A stretch of DNA of 64,000 nucleotides from Bradyrhizobium iriomotense (GTDB lineage: Bacteria; Pseudomonadota; Alphaproteobacteria; Rhizobiales; Xanthobacteraceae): assembly GCF_018129405.1 (NCBI RefSeq), contig NZ_JAFCLP010000010.1, positions 1-64,000 of the forward strand. Direction: 5' to 3'. The notes beneath the pieces are model-generated. The model had not been told where the DNA came from. It made no database searches and saw nothing but the letters and a program-made list of their open reading frames with translations. A program made the translations under genes and the position numbers. How positions within the stretch are numbered: the stretch's first letter is position 1; every line of letters begins with the position of its first letter. Shown here one piece after another: positions 1-8,524 of this stretch.

Positions 1-1584
1 ACTACGCCATGCTGGAAACTCCGACCATGGCGGCATAACTCAAACCGAATGGCCTCCGGCAATCCCGGGGCGGTTCAAATGAGCCTGTGGCATCCCGGCG
101 AAAGGCAGTTCCTTTGGGTCGATGATGCCTTCGGGCCGAACCAATTCGATGTGACTCGAATGAGCCGTTGGAACGCCGAACTGGGCGCTCTGCGCGCGGC
201 GGTGGAAGGTGGCGCGCGCATCGTATTCACTTCGCGAAATTACATCTGGGAGGCTGCGAGGCCGCACCTAAAGACAAGCGCCTTCCCACCGCTTCGGGAG
301 AGCCAGGTCGTGGTCAACGTCCATGCCCTGAGCGAAGATGAGCGCGCCCAGATGCTATACAACCATGTGCGGCGGGCCCAGCCGCAGAAAATTCGCAAAC
401 GCCTGAAGGCATTCCTTCCAGCGGTAGCATCCAACAAGGCGTTTATCCCGGAAACGGCGCGTCGCTTGGGCGACCCTTTGTTCACGGCCAAGATCGCCTT
501 CACTGCGGAGCATTTTACACGGTTGGTTGAGCGCCCTGTCGAATTCCTGACAGAAGTTCTTGAGCAACTGGACGACGCATCACGCGCAGCCATCGCCTTA
601 ATTTTCTTGAATTCGCAGACCGGGGTGCCGTCACCGATTCAGGCGAGCCCGGCCCTGGAGATGGTAATGCGCCTCATGGGTGTGCAGCACGCCGATGTGG
701 CGCGCGCGATGCAGCATCTAAATGACAGCCTGACCCGGCTCGACTCTCGGGAGGACGGCAATCGTTGGGTGTTTCGTCACCCCACAGTGACCGACGCGTT
801 CGCCAGTATTGTGGCAACCTCCCCCGAATTGGTCGAATTGTACGTTCATGGCGCTAAGCTCGATCGGTTGGTCAGGGAAGCCGTCTGCCGGCCGCAAAGC
901 GCCGCGACCGATCGCTTGCGTATTCCGCCGCAGCTCTACGCCCCGCTGGTCGCGAGGTTGAAGAGCTGTCCGTTGGACGAAGGGCTGGAGTCCTTCCTCG
1001 GCGGGCGATGCGAGAAAGCTTTCCTCGAAATGGTTCTGGAGACTCGACCCGATATCTTCGAGTGGGCATCGAAGGTCTCGGCAATCGGCGCATCGGTCAG
1101 CGGCACCCTGCTGCTCGCTGCAATGGCGTCTTGGGAATTGCTGCCGGAGGAAAGCCGGCTCCGTTTAGTCAAAGATATCTCAGATCATTCGATCCAGTGG
1201 CTCGACGCCAAGCCTCTAAAGGATGAAATCTTGCAGCAAATCTTCAAAAAAGCGGAGTTTGCTGACTACGCCGAGCGGTTTCGCAAGGAGTGGCTGTCTG
1301 ATCCGGCGAGCGTGTTCAGTGATTTGGGCCGCTTCTCCTCGGACGACGAAGCCGGAATGTACACGGATTTCAGAGAGAATCTGCGGATTGCGCAGCGCTA
1401 TTTCGAGATCGACGATGATGACGAGGCTTTCGCTGAACTCTACGCCGAACTAGACGCGCATATCCGAGAACTTGAGGCCAGAGCTTCATCGCCAGACGGT
1501 TCGGCCTGGAGTTCGCCGCCTTCAGGTGGTTCGGACACAGGCTCGGTGGCGGCCGATACTATCTTTTACGACGTGGACGATTGA
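1..1584 (+). CDS. STAND-type (nSTAND3-like) NTPase, C-terminal part
   Basis: The frame is already open at base 1, so the real start lies upstream; an internal ATG at 49 exists but is not a convincing start. The visible part begins close to a Walker B-like motif (FLWVDDAFG) followed by a sensor-type stretch (RIVFTSRNYIWEAA), then an alpha-helical region and a C-terminus rich in acidic residues. This resembles novel STAND NTPases (nSTAND3), large signalling ATPases often found in bacterial conflict systems, in which an N-terminal effector precedes the ATPase and a sensor part follows it. The effector and Walker A motif must lie outside the window, so the effector type cannot be stated. Family assignment is moderate, from motif recognition only. 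Confidence 0.6.
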   Translation, partial: TTPCWKLRPWRHNSNRMASGNPGAVQMSLWHPGERQFLWVDDAFGPNQFDVTRMSRWNAELGALRAAVEGGARIVFTSRNYIWEAARPHLKTSAFPPLRESQVVVNVHALSEDERAQMLYNHVRRAQPQKIRKRLKAFLPAVASNKAFIPETARRLGDPLFTAKIAFTAEHFTRLVERPVEFLTEVLEQLDDASRAAIALIFLNSQTGVPSPIQASPALEMVMRLMGVQHADVARAMQHLNDSLTRLDSREDGNRWVFRHPTVTDAFASIVATSPELVELYVHGAKLDRLVREAVCRPQSAATDRLRIPPQLYAPLVARLKSCPLDEGLESFLGGRCEKAFLEMVLETRPDIFEWASKVSAIGASVSGTLLLAAMASWELLPEESRLRLVKDISDHSIQWLDAKPLKDEILQQIFKKAEFADYAERFRKEWLSDPASVFSDLGRFSSDDEAGMYTDFRENLRIAQRYFEIDDDDEAFAELYAELDAHIRELEARASSPDGSAWSSPPSGGSDTGSVAADTIFYDVDD

Positions 1585-1767
1585 CGTGGAGAAACAGATG
1601 AGCGCGACACCCTGCAGAAAGAGGTGCCGGCATCGTTCGTGGCCGTGACAGAGCCGGTTGAGACCGGCCAGCGGCTTCAGCATGGTTGGACCGAAATGTT
1701 TGTCAACCCCTGCCATTTCCCAATCATTGCAAGGATTTCCGCTGCCGCACTCTCGTAGACTCGCGCC

Positions 1768-1992
1768 ATGCCGAGCGAGACAGCATCCCACCTTTCTATG
1801 ATCGAGCGCATCGACCGCGCTCTGGTACTGCTCGCCTACTTCATCGAGCAGGATGGCGACTTCTGGGTCCCGATGTAGGAAAAACTTGAGGCAGAGCTTC
1901 AGGAGCTCAAGAACAGAGAAGACACCAAGGCGCGTGCCCGCCGCCGGCTAATAGCCTATAGCGCCGCCGGGGCTTTGAAGGCGAACACTTGA
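1768..1992 (+). pseudogene. Small coiled-coil plasmid protein gene with an internal TAG
   Basis: ATG at 1768 opens a frame reading MPSETASHLSMIERIDRALV and onward to a TAG at 1876-1878. The same frame then continues as EKLEAELQELKNREDTKARA and onward, a typical amphipathic coiled-coil tail, to TGA at 1990-1992. The uninterrupted coding character on both sides suggests one gene of about 74 codons whose Tyr or similar codon became TAG. It lies between the STAND NTPase gene and the convergent relaxase gene. The function is unknown. A sequencing error at one base would restore it. Confidence 0.55.
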
Positions 1993-2018
1993 CCCCAGGA
2001 TTATGATTCCTGCGCTCC

Positions 2019-3095
2019 CTATCTGGTCCGCTCGTCGCCTCGTGTTTTGTCGTGCCTCTGTGCATCAATGTCCTGTTTCGCGTCTCGGCGCCGACTACTG
2101 GCCAGCTCCGAAAGCTCGTTCTTCAGCGCATGCCGGCGAGTTTCGATAGCGGGCATGTCGTCGACGAATTGCCGTATCTGTCGCGCTAGCGCCTCATCTG
2201 CTGCCGCTCCAGAACGCTGGAGCTGGGCGGCATAGTCGAGATATCGCCGCCGGATCGCGTCCTGACGTGACTTGATCTGCTCGTCCCAAGGATGTTTGGC
2301 AGTCCTGCCGCCCCTCACCTCCGAAAGCACCTCTGTACGAGCTAGCCGATCAACATCGGGCACGATCTTTCGCCTGCGCAAGGCAACCACCGCCCCGCGA
2401 TCGGCCTTTCGAACCTGTCCGCGGGTCCGCCGCGGCGTTGCCTCCGCCGCGATGCCGCGAAGCCGGAGTTCTCCAGCAAACCGTTCTCGCCAGGCCTGAA
2501 GATCCGCCTTGCGGGGATTGAGGCGCTTGCCATTATGTCCGAGGGACCGAACGGTCAAATGCACGTGGGGGTGTTTGTTGTCGAGGTGCTGGACGAAGAC
2601 GTAATCGTGATTGTCACCGAATGTCTCGATGGCAAATGCCCGGGCTGAATCTTTGACTGCGACGGCATCGGTGCCAGCCGGCATCGACAAAATGATGTTG
2701 ATCGAAAGCGATCCATCACGGCGGCGCTTGCCATCGAGACTGGCATCATCTTCCCAGCGTTGCTGCAGATCTTTCAATCCGGAACGACCCGCTAGCGTCG
2801 CGCCCTGCTCTGTTTCCGCATCGAGGTCGCCGTTTCGCGTGATGTAAGCCAGGTGAGACTTAAGATGCGCCACGCCTTTGGTGCGACCGGTAATCTTGAC
2901 CATCACCTCTGGTGCCCGCCGCACGATGCGTTCTAGCCTTGCACGCATCGCCGGCGTAAGGCGGCCTGAAGCGGCCGGATCGGGGATATCCCACTCAGCT
3001 CGCCGTGGACGCCGATTGGGCGTTTCCCAGACATACGAGATCGGCAGAAGTTCGGAGGCTGGGTCGGCCGACCGAGGCGAGGAGCGCCGACTCAT
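2019..3095 (-). CDS. MOBP/VirD2-like relaxase
   Basis: Conjugative relaxase, expected to nick oriT and stay covalently bound to the transferred strand. The start at 3095 is chosen because its ATG overlaps the mobC stop as ATGA; an earlier start at 3110 would overlap mobC more. Visible motifs are a candidate catalytic Tyr in HLAYITRNG and the metal-binding three-His motif NKHPHVHLTVRS. The C-terminal third is basic and helical. At about 358 residues it has only the relaxase domain and no long C-terminal extension; an LPD7-type accessory protein is encoded separately at 52290. It is cotranscribed with mobC, directly beside the predicted oriT. Confidence 0.88.
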   Translation of the reverse strand: MSRRSSPRSADPASELLPISYVWETPNRRPRRAEWDIPDPAASGRLTPAMRARLERIVRRAPEVMVKITGRTKGVAHLKSHLAYITRNGDLDAETEQGATLAGRSGLKDLQQRWEDDASLDGKRRRDGSLSINIILSMPAGTDAVAVKDSARAFAIETFGDNHDYVFVQHLDNKHPHVHLTVRSLGHNGKRLNPRKADLQAWRERFAGELRLRGIAAEATPRRTRGQVRKADRGAVVALRRRKIVPDVDRLARTEVLSEVRGGRTAKHPWDEQIKSRQDAIRRRYLDYAAQLQRSGAAADEALARQIRQFVDDMPAIETRRHALKNELSELASSRRRDAKQDIDAQRHDKTRGDERTR

Positions 3096-3610
3096 CGCCG
3101 TCCATCCCAATAATCCGCGTTGCCATGCAGCGCATTACGTAGTTGCGCGAGTTCCGTTTCGATGACCAATTTGGCCTCTCGGATGGCGGACAGATCGGGT
3201 TCGACCGCCCTGCCCTGCAGCACACTCGTGTTTGCAGCGCGCGCGATCTGGTTGATGTTGCCGCCGATCCGGTTGAGCTCGCGGACGATCGCGCGAAGCG
3301 CATCATGCTCGTTCGGGGAATGCTGCACGGGTGATCCTAACCGCGAGCGCACCAGCGAAACGATCCAGCCGGTTCGCGTCATGCCACGCTGATGCGAGAC
3401 CTCCGCGAGCTGTCGCATCTCGCTCTCGCGAAATCGTACCGTCACCTTTTCCGGCCGTCCGACCGGCAACGCCGAGATGCGCGGGGCCGGTGCAGCTAGT
3501 GCATCAGCGATGAGACGCCGCAGCAGCGCGGATTTGCCTCCCTGGGTAGCTGCAAGCACTGAGAACGCCGCCGCGACTTCGTCGGAGACTCGAAGCGAGA
3601 TCAGAGCCAT
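3092..3610 (-). CDS. mobC: MobC-like plasmid mobilisation protein
   Basis: Relaxosome accessory protein that is expected to bind oriT and help strand opening for the relaxase. The start at 3610 (MALISLRVSDEV) follows the likely oriT; a start five codons upstream is possible. The N-terminal part looks like a ribbon-helix-helix DNA-binding segment (ISLRVSDEVAAAFSVLAA), and a second basic segment (KVTVRFRESEMRQLAEV) is typical of MobC. The diagnostic family motif NRIGGNINQIARAAN lies in the C-terminal half. Its stop overlaps the relaxase start by ATGA, so the two are translationally coupled. Confidence 0.85.
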   Translation of the reverse strand: MALISLRVSDEVAAAFSVLAATQGGKSALLRRLIADALAAPAPRISALPVGRPEKVTVRFRESEMRQLAEVSHQRGMTRTGWIVSLVRSRLGSPVQHSPNEHDALRAIVRELNRIGGNINQIARAANTSVLQGRAVEPDLSAIREAKLVIETELAQLRNALHGNADYWDGRR

Positions 3611-3627
3611 GCACTCCAATCCCAATC

Positions 3628-3664
3628 GCGATGTAATACATCGCTGGCGCGAAGCCTATCCTGC
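3628..3664 (+). other. oriT: Predicted oriT: inverted repeat plus nic core
   Basis: A perfect 17-bp palindrome, GCGATGTAATACATCGC, lies at 3628-3644, 18 bases upstream of mobC. Eleven bases further on is CCTATCCTGC at 3655-3664, matching as I recall it the nic core of IncP-type and T-border-like origins (cleavage expected after the G at 3663 on this strand). Inverted repeat followed by nic, next to mobC-relaxase genes, is the layout of MOBP origins. Cleavage itself is inferred. Confidence 0.7.
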
Positions 3665-3696
3665 ACTAGAAAACGCGAATCCCTCCACCCCCTCCA

Positions 3697-3714
3697 TGTT
3701 GGTTCAAACCATCG
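3697..3714. promoter_or_regulatory. Imperfect palindrome, possible ParB or ParA site
   Basis: TGTTGGTTCAAACCATCG shares its left arm and AACC core with the perfect palindrome at 5815-5832; the two copies flank parAB. It may be a partition site or operator. The rest of the 3611-4031 gap holds the predicted oriT and otherwise no gene I can support. Confidence 0.4.
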
Positions 3715-4031
3715 GGCTCGGCGGTCAAGGCTCGGCAGTTGCTGCAGGTGAGATCCAACACAGTCGACGATCGATAAGGAGAGCTCTTTCGGGAATGACG
3801 CAGCCGTCACCCCGAATGCCTGTACTCCACGAAGACCGCGCGTGCAGATTCGCAACATTAGCACTGAATATGAGGACCGCGGCTTTCCAGCAGCCTCCGG
3901 CCTCTCTACAGCGCTGTGGGGGGCGCGTTCGGCCTCTGGCTGCTGCGCTAACGCGCCATCCTTCGGATGGGAAATCCGCTCCGCTGGCGCACCAATCGGA
4001 ACAGTGTTTCTGAGGAGGCTGTTGAGCAGCT

Positions 4032-5000
4032 TCATGCCGATAGGATCTCTTCGATTGTGATGGTCGATGCTGGAACTTCTTCCGCTTCCTCTGCACCATC
4101 GATCAGCACCACGGCATGGCGTGAGCCTTGAAAAGCGAGTCGATCGATTAGGAGACAGCCCGTGCGATTGTGGTGACGCACTCTGATCGTCAGCGATGTC
4201 CCCATTCGCTCGTTCCGATCGTCCGAGGAGTTGAGGCGCTTTTCCGCGGCCGCCGTTGCACGGTCTCGCAATGCCGATTGGGGTGCGATCCGCCTACGTG
4301 CTGGTTGAGCTCCAGGGGCACCTTCGCCATCGGCAGGGGAGCCGCGGACCTTCGTGCGAACTTCGCGGGCCAGTCGGCGGGCGTGTGCGTCGGTGAAGCT
4401 TTCCTGTGCTGCGCATAAGGTCTCGACGGCGTTGGGCTGCTCACGCCAGGCCTGGTAGAGCTCATACACAGCACGGATTGATGAGCCGGCAAGCTTCGAC
4501 CGAAGGAACTCCGGCATATTCTGGACCGACGCGTAGCGAGACACCCAGTCCCTGGGCTTCCCGAGCTTGCGCGAGATGTCGGCTTGGTTATCACCCTGCT
4601 CCAAGCGGTCCGCGATGAACGCCGCAATTTCGGGGGCATTAAGGTCATCGCGCTGGATATTCTCAATCATCTGAACATAGCGATCTGCAGAACCAGCGGC
4701 ATGAACGAAAGCCGGCATGTCACGGAGCCCGGCGCGCTTAGCAGCACGATACCGCCTCGCGCCCATGACAATCACGTACCGGCCTTCCTCGGTCGCTTGC
4801 CGCAGCACGATCGGTTGCAGCACTCCATGCTGAAGGACCGATTGCGCAAGCTCGTCGAGCTTGGTTTCGTCGAAGCTGCGACGGGGCTGGTCCGGATCTT
4901 CGTCGATACGGTCGATAGAGATGCACGTCGGTTGCCCGATTGTGGCGGCACCATCTTCTGCGACCGCGATGAGCTGCTTGAAGCTGAGATCAAGCGCCAT
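4032..5000 (-). CDS. parB: ParB-family partition protein
   Basis: Centromere-binding partition protein. The start is taken at 5000 (MALDLSFKQLIAVAED) because it overlaps the end of parA by 11 bases; the upstream in-frame extension looks non-coding. The N-terminal ParB/Spo0J nuclease-like domain is clear: DPDQPRRSFD, then the arginine-rich VMGARRYRAAKRAG, then MIENIQRDDLNAPEIA. A helix-turn-helix follows (NQADISRKLGKPRDWVSRY). The C-terminal third is variable and ends in a segment that may dimerise. This system is separate from the RepAB pair at 10-12 kb and lies against the mobilisation genes. Confidence 0.88.
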   Translation of the reverse strand: MALDLSFKQLIAVAEDGAATIGQPTCISIDRIDEDPDQPRRSFDETKLDELAQSVLQHGVLQPIVLRQATEEGRYVIVMGARRYRAAKRAGLRDMPAFVHAAGSADRYVQMIENIQRDDLNAPEIAAFIADRLEQGDNQADISRKLGKPRDWVSRYASVQNMPEFLRSKLAGSSIRAVYELYQAWREQPNAVETLCAAQESFTDAHARRLAREVRTKVRGSPADGEGAPGAQPARRRIAPQSALRDRATAAAEKRLNSSDDRNERMGTSLTIRVRHHNRTGCLLIDRLAFQGSRHAVVLIDGAEEAEEVPASTITIEEILSA

Positions 5001-5751
5001 GGGCCGACTCGTCCATCTGCGCGACGATCTTGGCGAGAACATCGCGGATTTCCCGACCGGCCTCCTGCGCAGAGCGGCGCTTCAGCTTCCAGACCGGCAG
5101 GCGTTCCGCGACGGCTTCAGCATAGCCGTCCCTTGCAACGATCTGGCCTGGGAATACATATTTGCCAGCCTCGCGCAAAAGTTGCTCAAGATGCATCCTT
5201 TGACGCGGCGATTTCGTGTTGAAGTTCGAGGGCAGCAGCCCGAGGAACTTCGTATCCTGGCGGCCATAGCGCCTCTGCACGCCGATAACGGTCTGCATCA
5301 GACCTTTGACGCCCTTGATCGAATAGTCCTCCAGATAGATAGGGGCCAGCACATGCGACGCCGCAACCAAACAGCAGACACTGCGAAGTCCAAGTGAAGG
5401 CGGCGTATCGATGACGCAGGCATCGAACTGATCCGACGCGATGGCGAGGTTCTTTTGCAGAGTCGTTATGGCGGCCGCATCGCTTCGATCGAGATCAGTC
5501 AGTGAGCTATCGGCCGGCGCAAGCGTTAGGTTTTCGTCGTCTCTGGGTACGACCCGCATTCCCGGCTTAAACAAATCCGCGGCTAACGTTGAACCTGCGT
5601 AGTGCCTCAGCGTATCTGACGCATTGCTCTGCGCATCAACGTCGATCACGAGAACGCGGAGATTCGTTTCGGCCATGAACCACGCCAAATGCACAGCAAG
5701 AGTCGTCTTGCCGACCCCGCCCTTTTGATTGTTGATGACGATGGTCTTCAT
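4990..5751 (-). CDS. parA: ParA-family partition ATPase
   Basis: Walker-type ATPase that would move the plasmid through its ParB-DNA complex. The start at 5751 gives MKTIVINNQKGGVGKTT, with the deviant Walker A motif KGGVGKTT at the very N-terminus, the layout of small ParAs without a DNA-binding N-terminal extension. Walker A' (VLVIDVDAQ) and Walker B (ACVIDTPPSLG) follow. It is the first gene of a parA-parB pair with an 11-base overlap. A perfect palindrome lies 64 bases upstream of the start, a likely operator or partition site. Confidence 0.9.
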   Translation of the reverse strand: MKTIVINNQKGGVGKTTLAVHLAWFMAETNLRVLVIDVDAQSNASDTLRHYAGSTLAADLFKPGMRVVPRDDENLTLAPADSSLTDLDRSDAAAITTLQKNLAIASDQFDACVIDTPPSLGLRSVCCLVAASHVLAPIYLEDYSIKGVKGLMQTVIGVQRRYGRQDTKFLGLLPSNFNTKSPRQRMHLEQLLREAGKYVFPGQIVARDGYAEAVAERLPVWKLKRRSAQEAGREIRDVLAKIVAQMDESAHGA

Positions 5752-5814
5752 ATTAAGGTCCGAAATGGGTCTGACGGCGCGAGAGGCATATCTTCGTCCG
5801 TCATGACAAGGGGA

Positions 5815-5832
5815 TGTTGGTTTGAACCAACA
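5815..5832. promoter_or_regulatory. Perfect 18-bp palindrome upstream of parA
   Basis: TGTTGGTTTGAACCAACA has two perfect 8-bp arms around a TG centre. A degenerate copy occurs at 3697-3714 on the other side of parAB. It is a candidate parS or ParA/ParB operator. The remainder of the 5752-6095 gap shows no supportable gene. Confidence 0.5.
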
Positions 5833-6095
5833 GCGACTGCGAATCCGATCGTGGGAACGATCCCCAAATTCATCCGGCGAATCCCCTGCCAGAAGAGTCA
5901 GGTCAGTACATCGCCATCGGAAGGAACAAATTCTGGCAAGCGCGGCTGGGACCGTGCTCATTGCTGGACCACTGCTATCGACACGGTCGCGAGAGGATCG
6001 TCACGCGAATGCGCGGAGACCGCTTGCGGGCTCCGGGAGCGCTGCCCGGCGGCGCGAGTAACGACAGTGCATCGTAAGATGCAAGACGAGGGGGC

Positions 6096-6239
6096 TTATG
6101 CCCCCTCCTCGGCTGCGAGCGCTTCGTTGCGTTGGCGGATGAGTTCGGCCAGTTCGACTTCGAGCGACTTGCGCTCCGCCGGCGTGAATACGCATCCGCG
6201 CAGCTCGGCGCGTACCTCTTCAATGGTGTCGATGGTCAT
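6096..6239 (-). CDS. Small helical protein of unknown function
   Basis: A 47-residue frame starting at ATG 6239 (MTIDTIEEVRAELRG) and ending in a Glu/Ala-rich helix (LEVELAELIRQRNEALAAE). It lies 61 bases downstream of the first DUF736 gene on the same strand, after a strong intercistronic hairpin. It is preceded by a plausible ribosome site (GGAGATGCG). Small acidic helical proteins in this position are common on rhizobial plasmids; I know no function. Confidence 0.55.
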   Translation of the reverse strand: MTIDTIEEVRAELRGCVFTPAERKSLEVELAELIRQRNEALAAEEGA

Positions 6240-6264
6240 GATCGCATCTCCAGTCGAAGGGAGC

Positions 6265-6288
6265 GGGCCCCGCCTTGCGGCGGAGCCC
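6265..6288 (-). terminator. GC-rich intercistronic hairpin after DUF736
   Basis: GGGCCCCGCC, loop TTGC, GGCGGAGCCC: a 10-bp stem with one mismatch just after the DUF736 stop. There is no T-run, so it may be an RNA-stabilising or attenuating hairpin rather than a true terminator. An analogous perfect hairpin follows the second DUF736 at 23425-23446. Confidence 0.4.
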
Positions 6289-6300
6289 ACTGGCTGAGCC

Positions 6301-6612
6301 TCAGTCCCGGTTCGGCCGGGACCAGATCAGCTGGAGACCTTCCGCACCTTCGACCTCGGTCAGGGTGGCGTAAATCGGAGCGGGGAAGCTCGGATCGTCC
6401 AGCTTGACGGAGAGGTAGTCGCGCTCGGTGTCCTTGGCGGTCTTCTGCCAGGCAGCACCCAGTTCGACGTTGCCCGAGTAGATGCGGAAGTGCGGTCCCT
6501 TGTCGGAAGGGTTCTCGACACGGATCAGCTTGGCCTTGACGTTGAGGTTGAGCGTCTTGATCGCGCCGGAGAAGCCATTGCCCGTGGAGGCGAAGGTGCC
6601 GATGGTTGCCAT
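6301..6612 (-). CDS. DUF736 family protein (copy 1)
   Basis: A 103-residue protein beginning [20 protein letters not shown], the characteristic DUF736 opening, and ending with [13 protein letters not shown] and [11 protein letters not shown]736 proteins are carried by very many alphaproteobacterial plasmids and integrative elements; their role is not established, though single-strand-DNA-related or plasmid-maintenance roles are often guessed. The start at 6612 is fixed by the family. The window carries a second, clearly paralogous copy at 23461, and the two share an upstream leader. Confidence 0.9.
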   Translation of the reverse strand: MATIGTFASTGNGFSGAIKTLNLNVKAKLIRVENPSDKGPHFRIYSGNVELGAAWQKTAKDTERDYLSVKLDDPSFPAPIYATLTEVEGAEGLQLIWSRPNRD

Positions 6613-6630
6613 TGTCTCATTCCCTTGGTT

Positions 6631-6800
6631 TTCTCGGGCCGCGCCCATCGCGACCTCGATGGCGGTCGTGAGACCGGAGGCGATCGACCTGCACCCGGAG
6701 GGCCGAAATGAAATGGAGGGCGGCCGGCAGCGACTTTCTTGGACCGCGAGGAATGGTGCGCAGCGCCAGGGGAAGAAAGTCGAGGACGGTCGTTGCAGGG
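6631..6800 (-). promoter_or_regulatory. Conserved leader of DUF736 copy 1
   Basis: This leader is clearly related to the leader at 23796-23967 of the second DUF736 gene. Both contain CCGCGNCCATCGCGACC (here 6639-6655) and a hairpin CCATCG-CGACCT-CGATGG (6645-6662) about 33 bases before the start codon. It could be a regulatory RNA leader or simply duplicated DNA. From 6801 to 7325 I see no gene. Confidence 0.45.
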
Positions 6801-7325
6801 ACAAGATCGAGAGCCCGCGAAGCGGGATCGGTCTTCGGTCAGACCAGCCTCTATCGAGGACGCTGATGGGTGCGCCTGTCGCGAAAACACAGGGAATGAA
6901 GACAGGCAGCCCTAGTCGGTTCGGCCATTCGCATCAAAGTAACGGGCGTCGCAACGAAACGTAGCTCACCTTAAGCAGGCCACCTAAGCGCCGCGTCATC
7001 ACCCGCAATGGAAACCGTCGCTGTCAACAACGTCGGCGCACCTGTCGAACTCGCCATCGCAAGATCGATAACGAGGCTGGCGACGTACTCGCCAGTTGGA
7101 TGCAACCCCGCCGTCCCCATCCATGCGACCGACCGCCCTGCGAGGCGTGAAACAGATGCTAGCCTCGCTGGACATGCCGGCCTCCGAGTCCGGGGCGATT
7201 CCGCCGGCACGCGCGATAGAACGAAGCTGGGCGTTCGGGTTGCAACTCCACAGCGTTGGAGAGGCTTGTGAGCACATTCGGCCTCTGCAGCAATCCGGCA
7301 GCCCGGCTCGATTTTAACTCGAGCG

Positions 7326-7508
7326 TTATTTGGCCGGCGCTCGCAGCGGGCTGTCGGCCCACTTCCGGGCGGCAGGATCGCGCAGCGGATCGTCCTCGCA
7401 GACCGGGCATCCGTAGCGCGGCCGGCCGGGCGTGACATCGTCTGGCACGGCCGTCATCGGCTTACCGCACTTCGGGCACAGCTTCCGGCTGAGGTAGAGC
7501 GGAGTCAT
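7326..7508 (-). CDS. Small zinc-ribbon protein
   Basis: A 60-residue protein, start taken at ATG 7508 (MTPLYLSRKLCPKCGKP). It has two CxxC knuckles, CPKC and CPVC, separated by about 20 residues (CPKCGKPMTAVPDDVTPGRP, then RYGCPVC), the arrangement of a zinc ribbon. Such short ribbons often bind nucleic acid or act as partner proteins. No neighbour indicates a function. The coding assignment rests on the paired cysteines. Confidence 0.55.
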   Translation of the reverse strand: MTPLYLSRKLCPKCGKPMTAVPDDVTPGRPRYGCPVCEDDPLRDPAARKWADSPLRAPAK

Positions 7509-7637
7509 GGTTTTTGCCTGCCGGGACCAGCTTAGTTCCGCTTGCGCCGCGAGCACAAGTAGATCGACGAAAATTGTCCGCATGCACCAGACCGCTTGAC
7601 GTGGAGCGCGTCTCACACTGAAATCCGATTTTCAGTG

Positions 7638-7856
7638 ATGTTGCGGGGTGGCGTCGTGGAAGAATTTTACAGGGGCTTCGCGCAGCGGGCGCGCGATCTG
7701 GCGGAGAACGCCGATCCGTTCACCAAGCGGCGGCTACTCGACCTAGCCCAGCGATACGATCTCAAGAGCAGACCGGGAGCCCCGGGCGGTCGGACCCTCC
7801 CGCCGCCGCGCGCGACGCCACCGACGGCGCTGTTTTCCGGCTCCGGCGAAGCTTAA
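7638..7856 (+). CDS. Small hypothetical protein
   Basis: A 72-residue frame from ATG 7638 (MLRGGVVEEFYRGFAQRARD). The first 45 residues form a likely helical segment (RDLAENADPFTKRRLLDLAQ); the tail is proline-rich. Similar short proteins occur scattered in Bradyrhizobium-type genomes without known function. It is divergent from the zinc-ribbon gene. Low-moderate confidence that it is expressed. Confidence 0.42.
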   Translation: MLRGGVVEEFYRGFAQRARDLAENADPFTKRRLLDLAQRYDLKSRPGAPGGRTLPPPRATPPTALFSGSGEA

Positions 7857-7997
7857 GACTAGTCGGAGCGCGGCCCGGTCGTCGTTTTTCTATGTGTTCA
7901 TCGACCGGTCCGGGTGTCTGCCGCCCGCGGTCACGATGCGCGCGTCAGTACAAGCTAAGCCCTACTACACTGAACCGCGCACGCGCGCCGCGAAGGG

Positions 7998-8417
7998 TCA
8001 TCGCCTGCGCCGCGCGATCTCGTCAGCGACCATGCCCTCCGCCCGCACCAGCCGCTCATGCAGGGTCTCGAACATATCGAGGATCTCTTCATTGGTTTCA
8101 TTCTTGCCCTGCTCGATCGCTTCGGCGACGAGTTCATCAAGGGGCGTCTCCTTCAACTGGCCTTTCTCCAGAAGCTCCTCAAACAGCCTATCGCTGCTCG
8201 GTTGCGGTTGGATGCGGCCGTCGGAGTTGCACCAAACGGTGAATGTCTGTTGTCCCAGAACGGCGTGCTCGACCATCTCCGCATCCAACGGAATCAGCGT
8301 CCCCCAGGCCTCGCCCGCCTCGTCCGCGAACCCCGCCACGTACATCCGTTGCTCCGCCGCGCCTTCATCACGAGGCTGGAGGAACGGCGTGAGGATGATT
8401 GGAGGGTGTTTTGCCAT
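7998..8417 (-). CDS. Hypothetical protein downstream of repC
   Basis: A 139-residue protein, start at ATG 8417 (MAKHPPIILTPFLQPRDEGA). It is acidic and ends in a helical segment (EEILDMFETLHERLVRAEGM) with a basic last few residues. No known domain is recognised. It sits 107 bases after the repC stop on the same strand and could be cotranscribed with the replicon, but the gap and lack of overlap leave this open. Confidence 0.5.
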   Translation of the reverse strand: MAKHPPIILTPFLQPRDEGAAEQRMYVAGFADEAGEAWGTLIPLDAEMVEHAVLGQQTFTVWCNSDGRIQPQPSSDRLFEELLEKGQLKETPLDELVAEAIEQGKNETNEEILDMFETLHERLVRAEGMVADEIARRRR

Positions 8418-8524
8418 GACGGTCTCTCCGAACGGCTTTGCGTCGACCCAGCGCAGCAGCTGGGTCGGTGCGGATATTTTCGATCGCACGAAAAAGCAAG
8501 GTCTGGGAACGGCGCTTCATTGCC

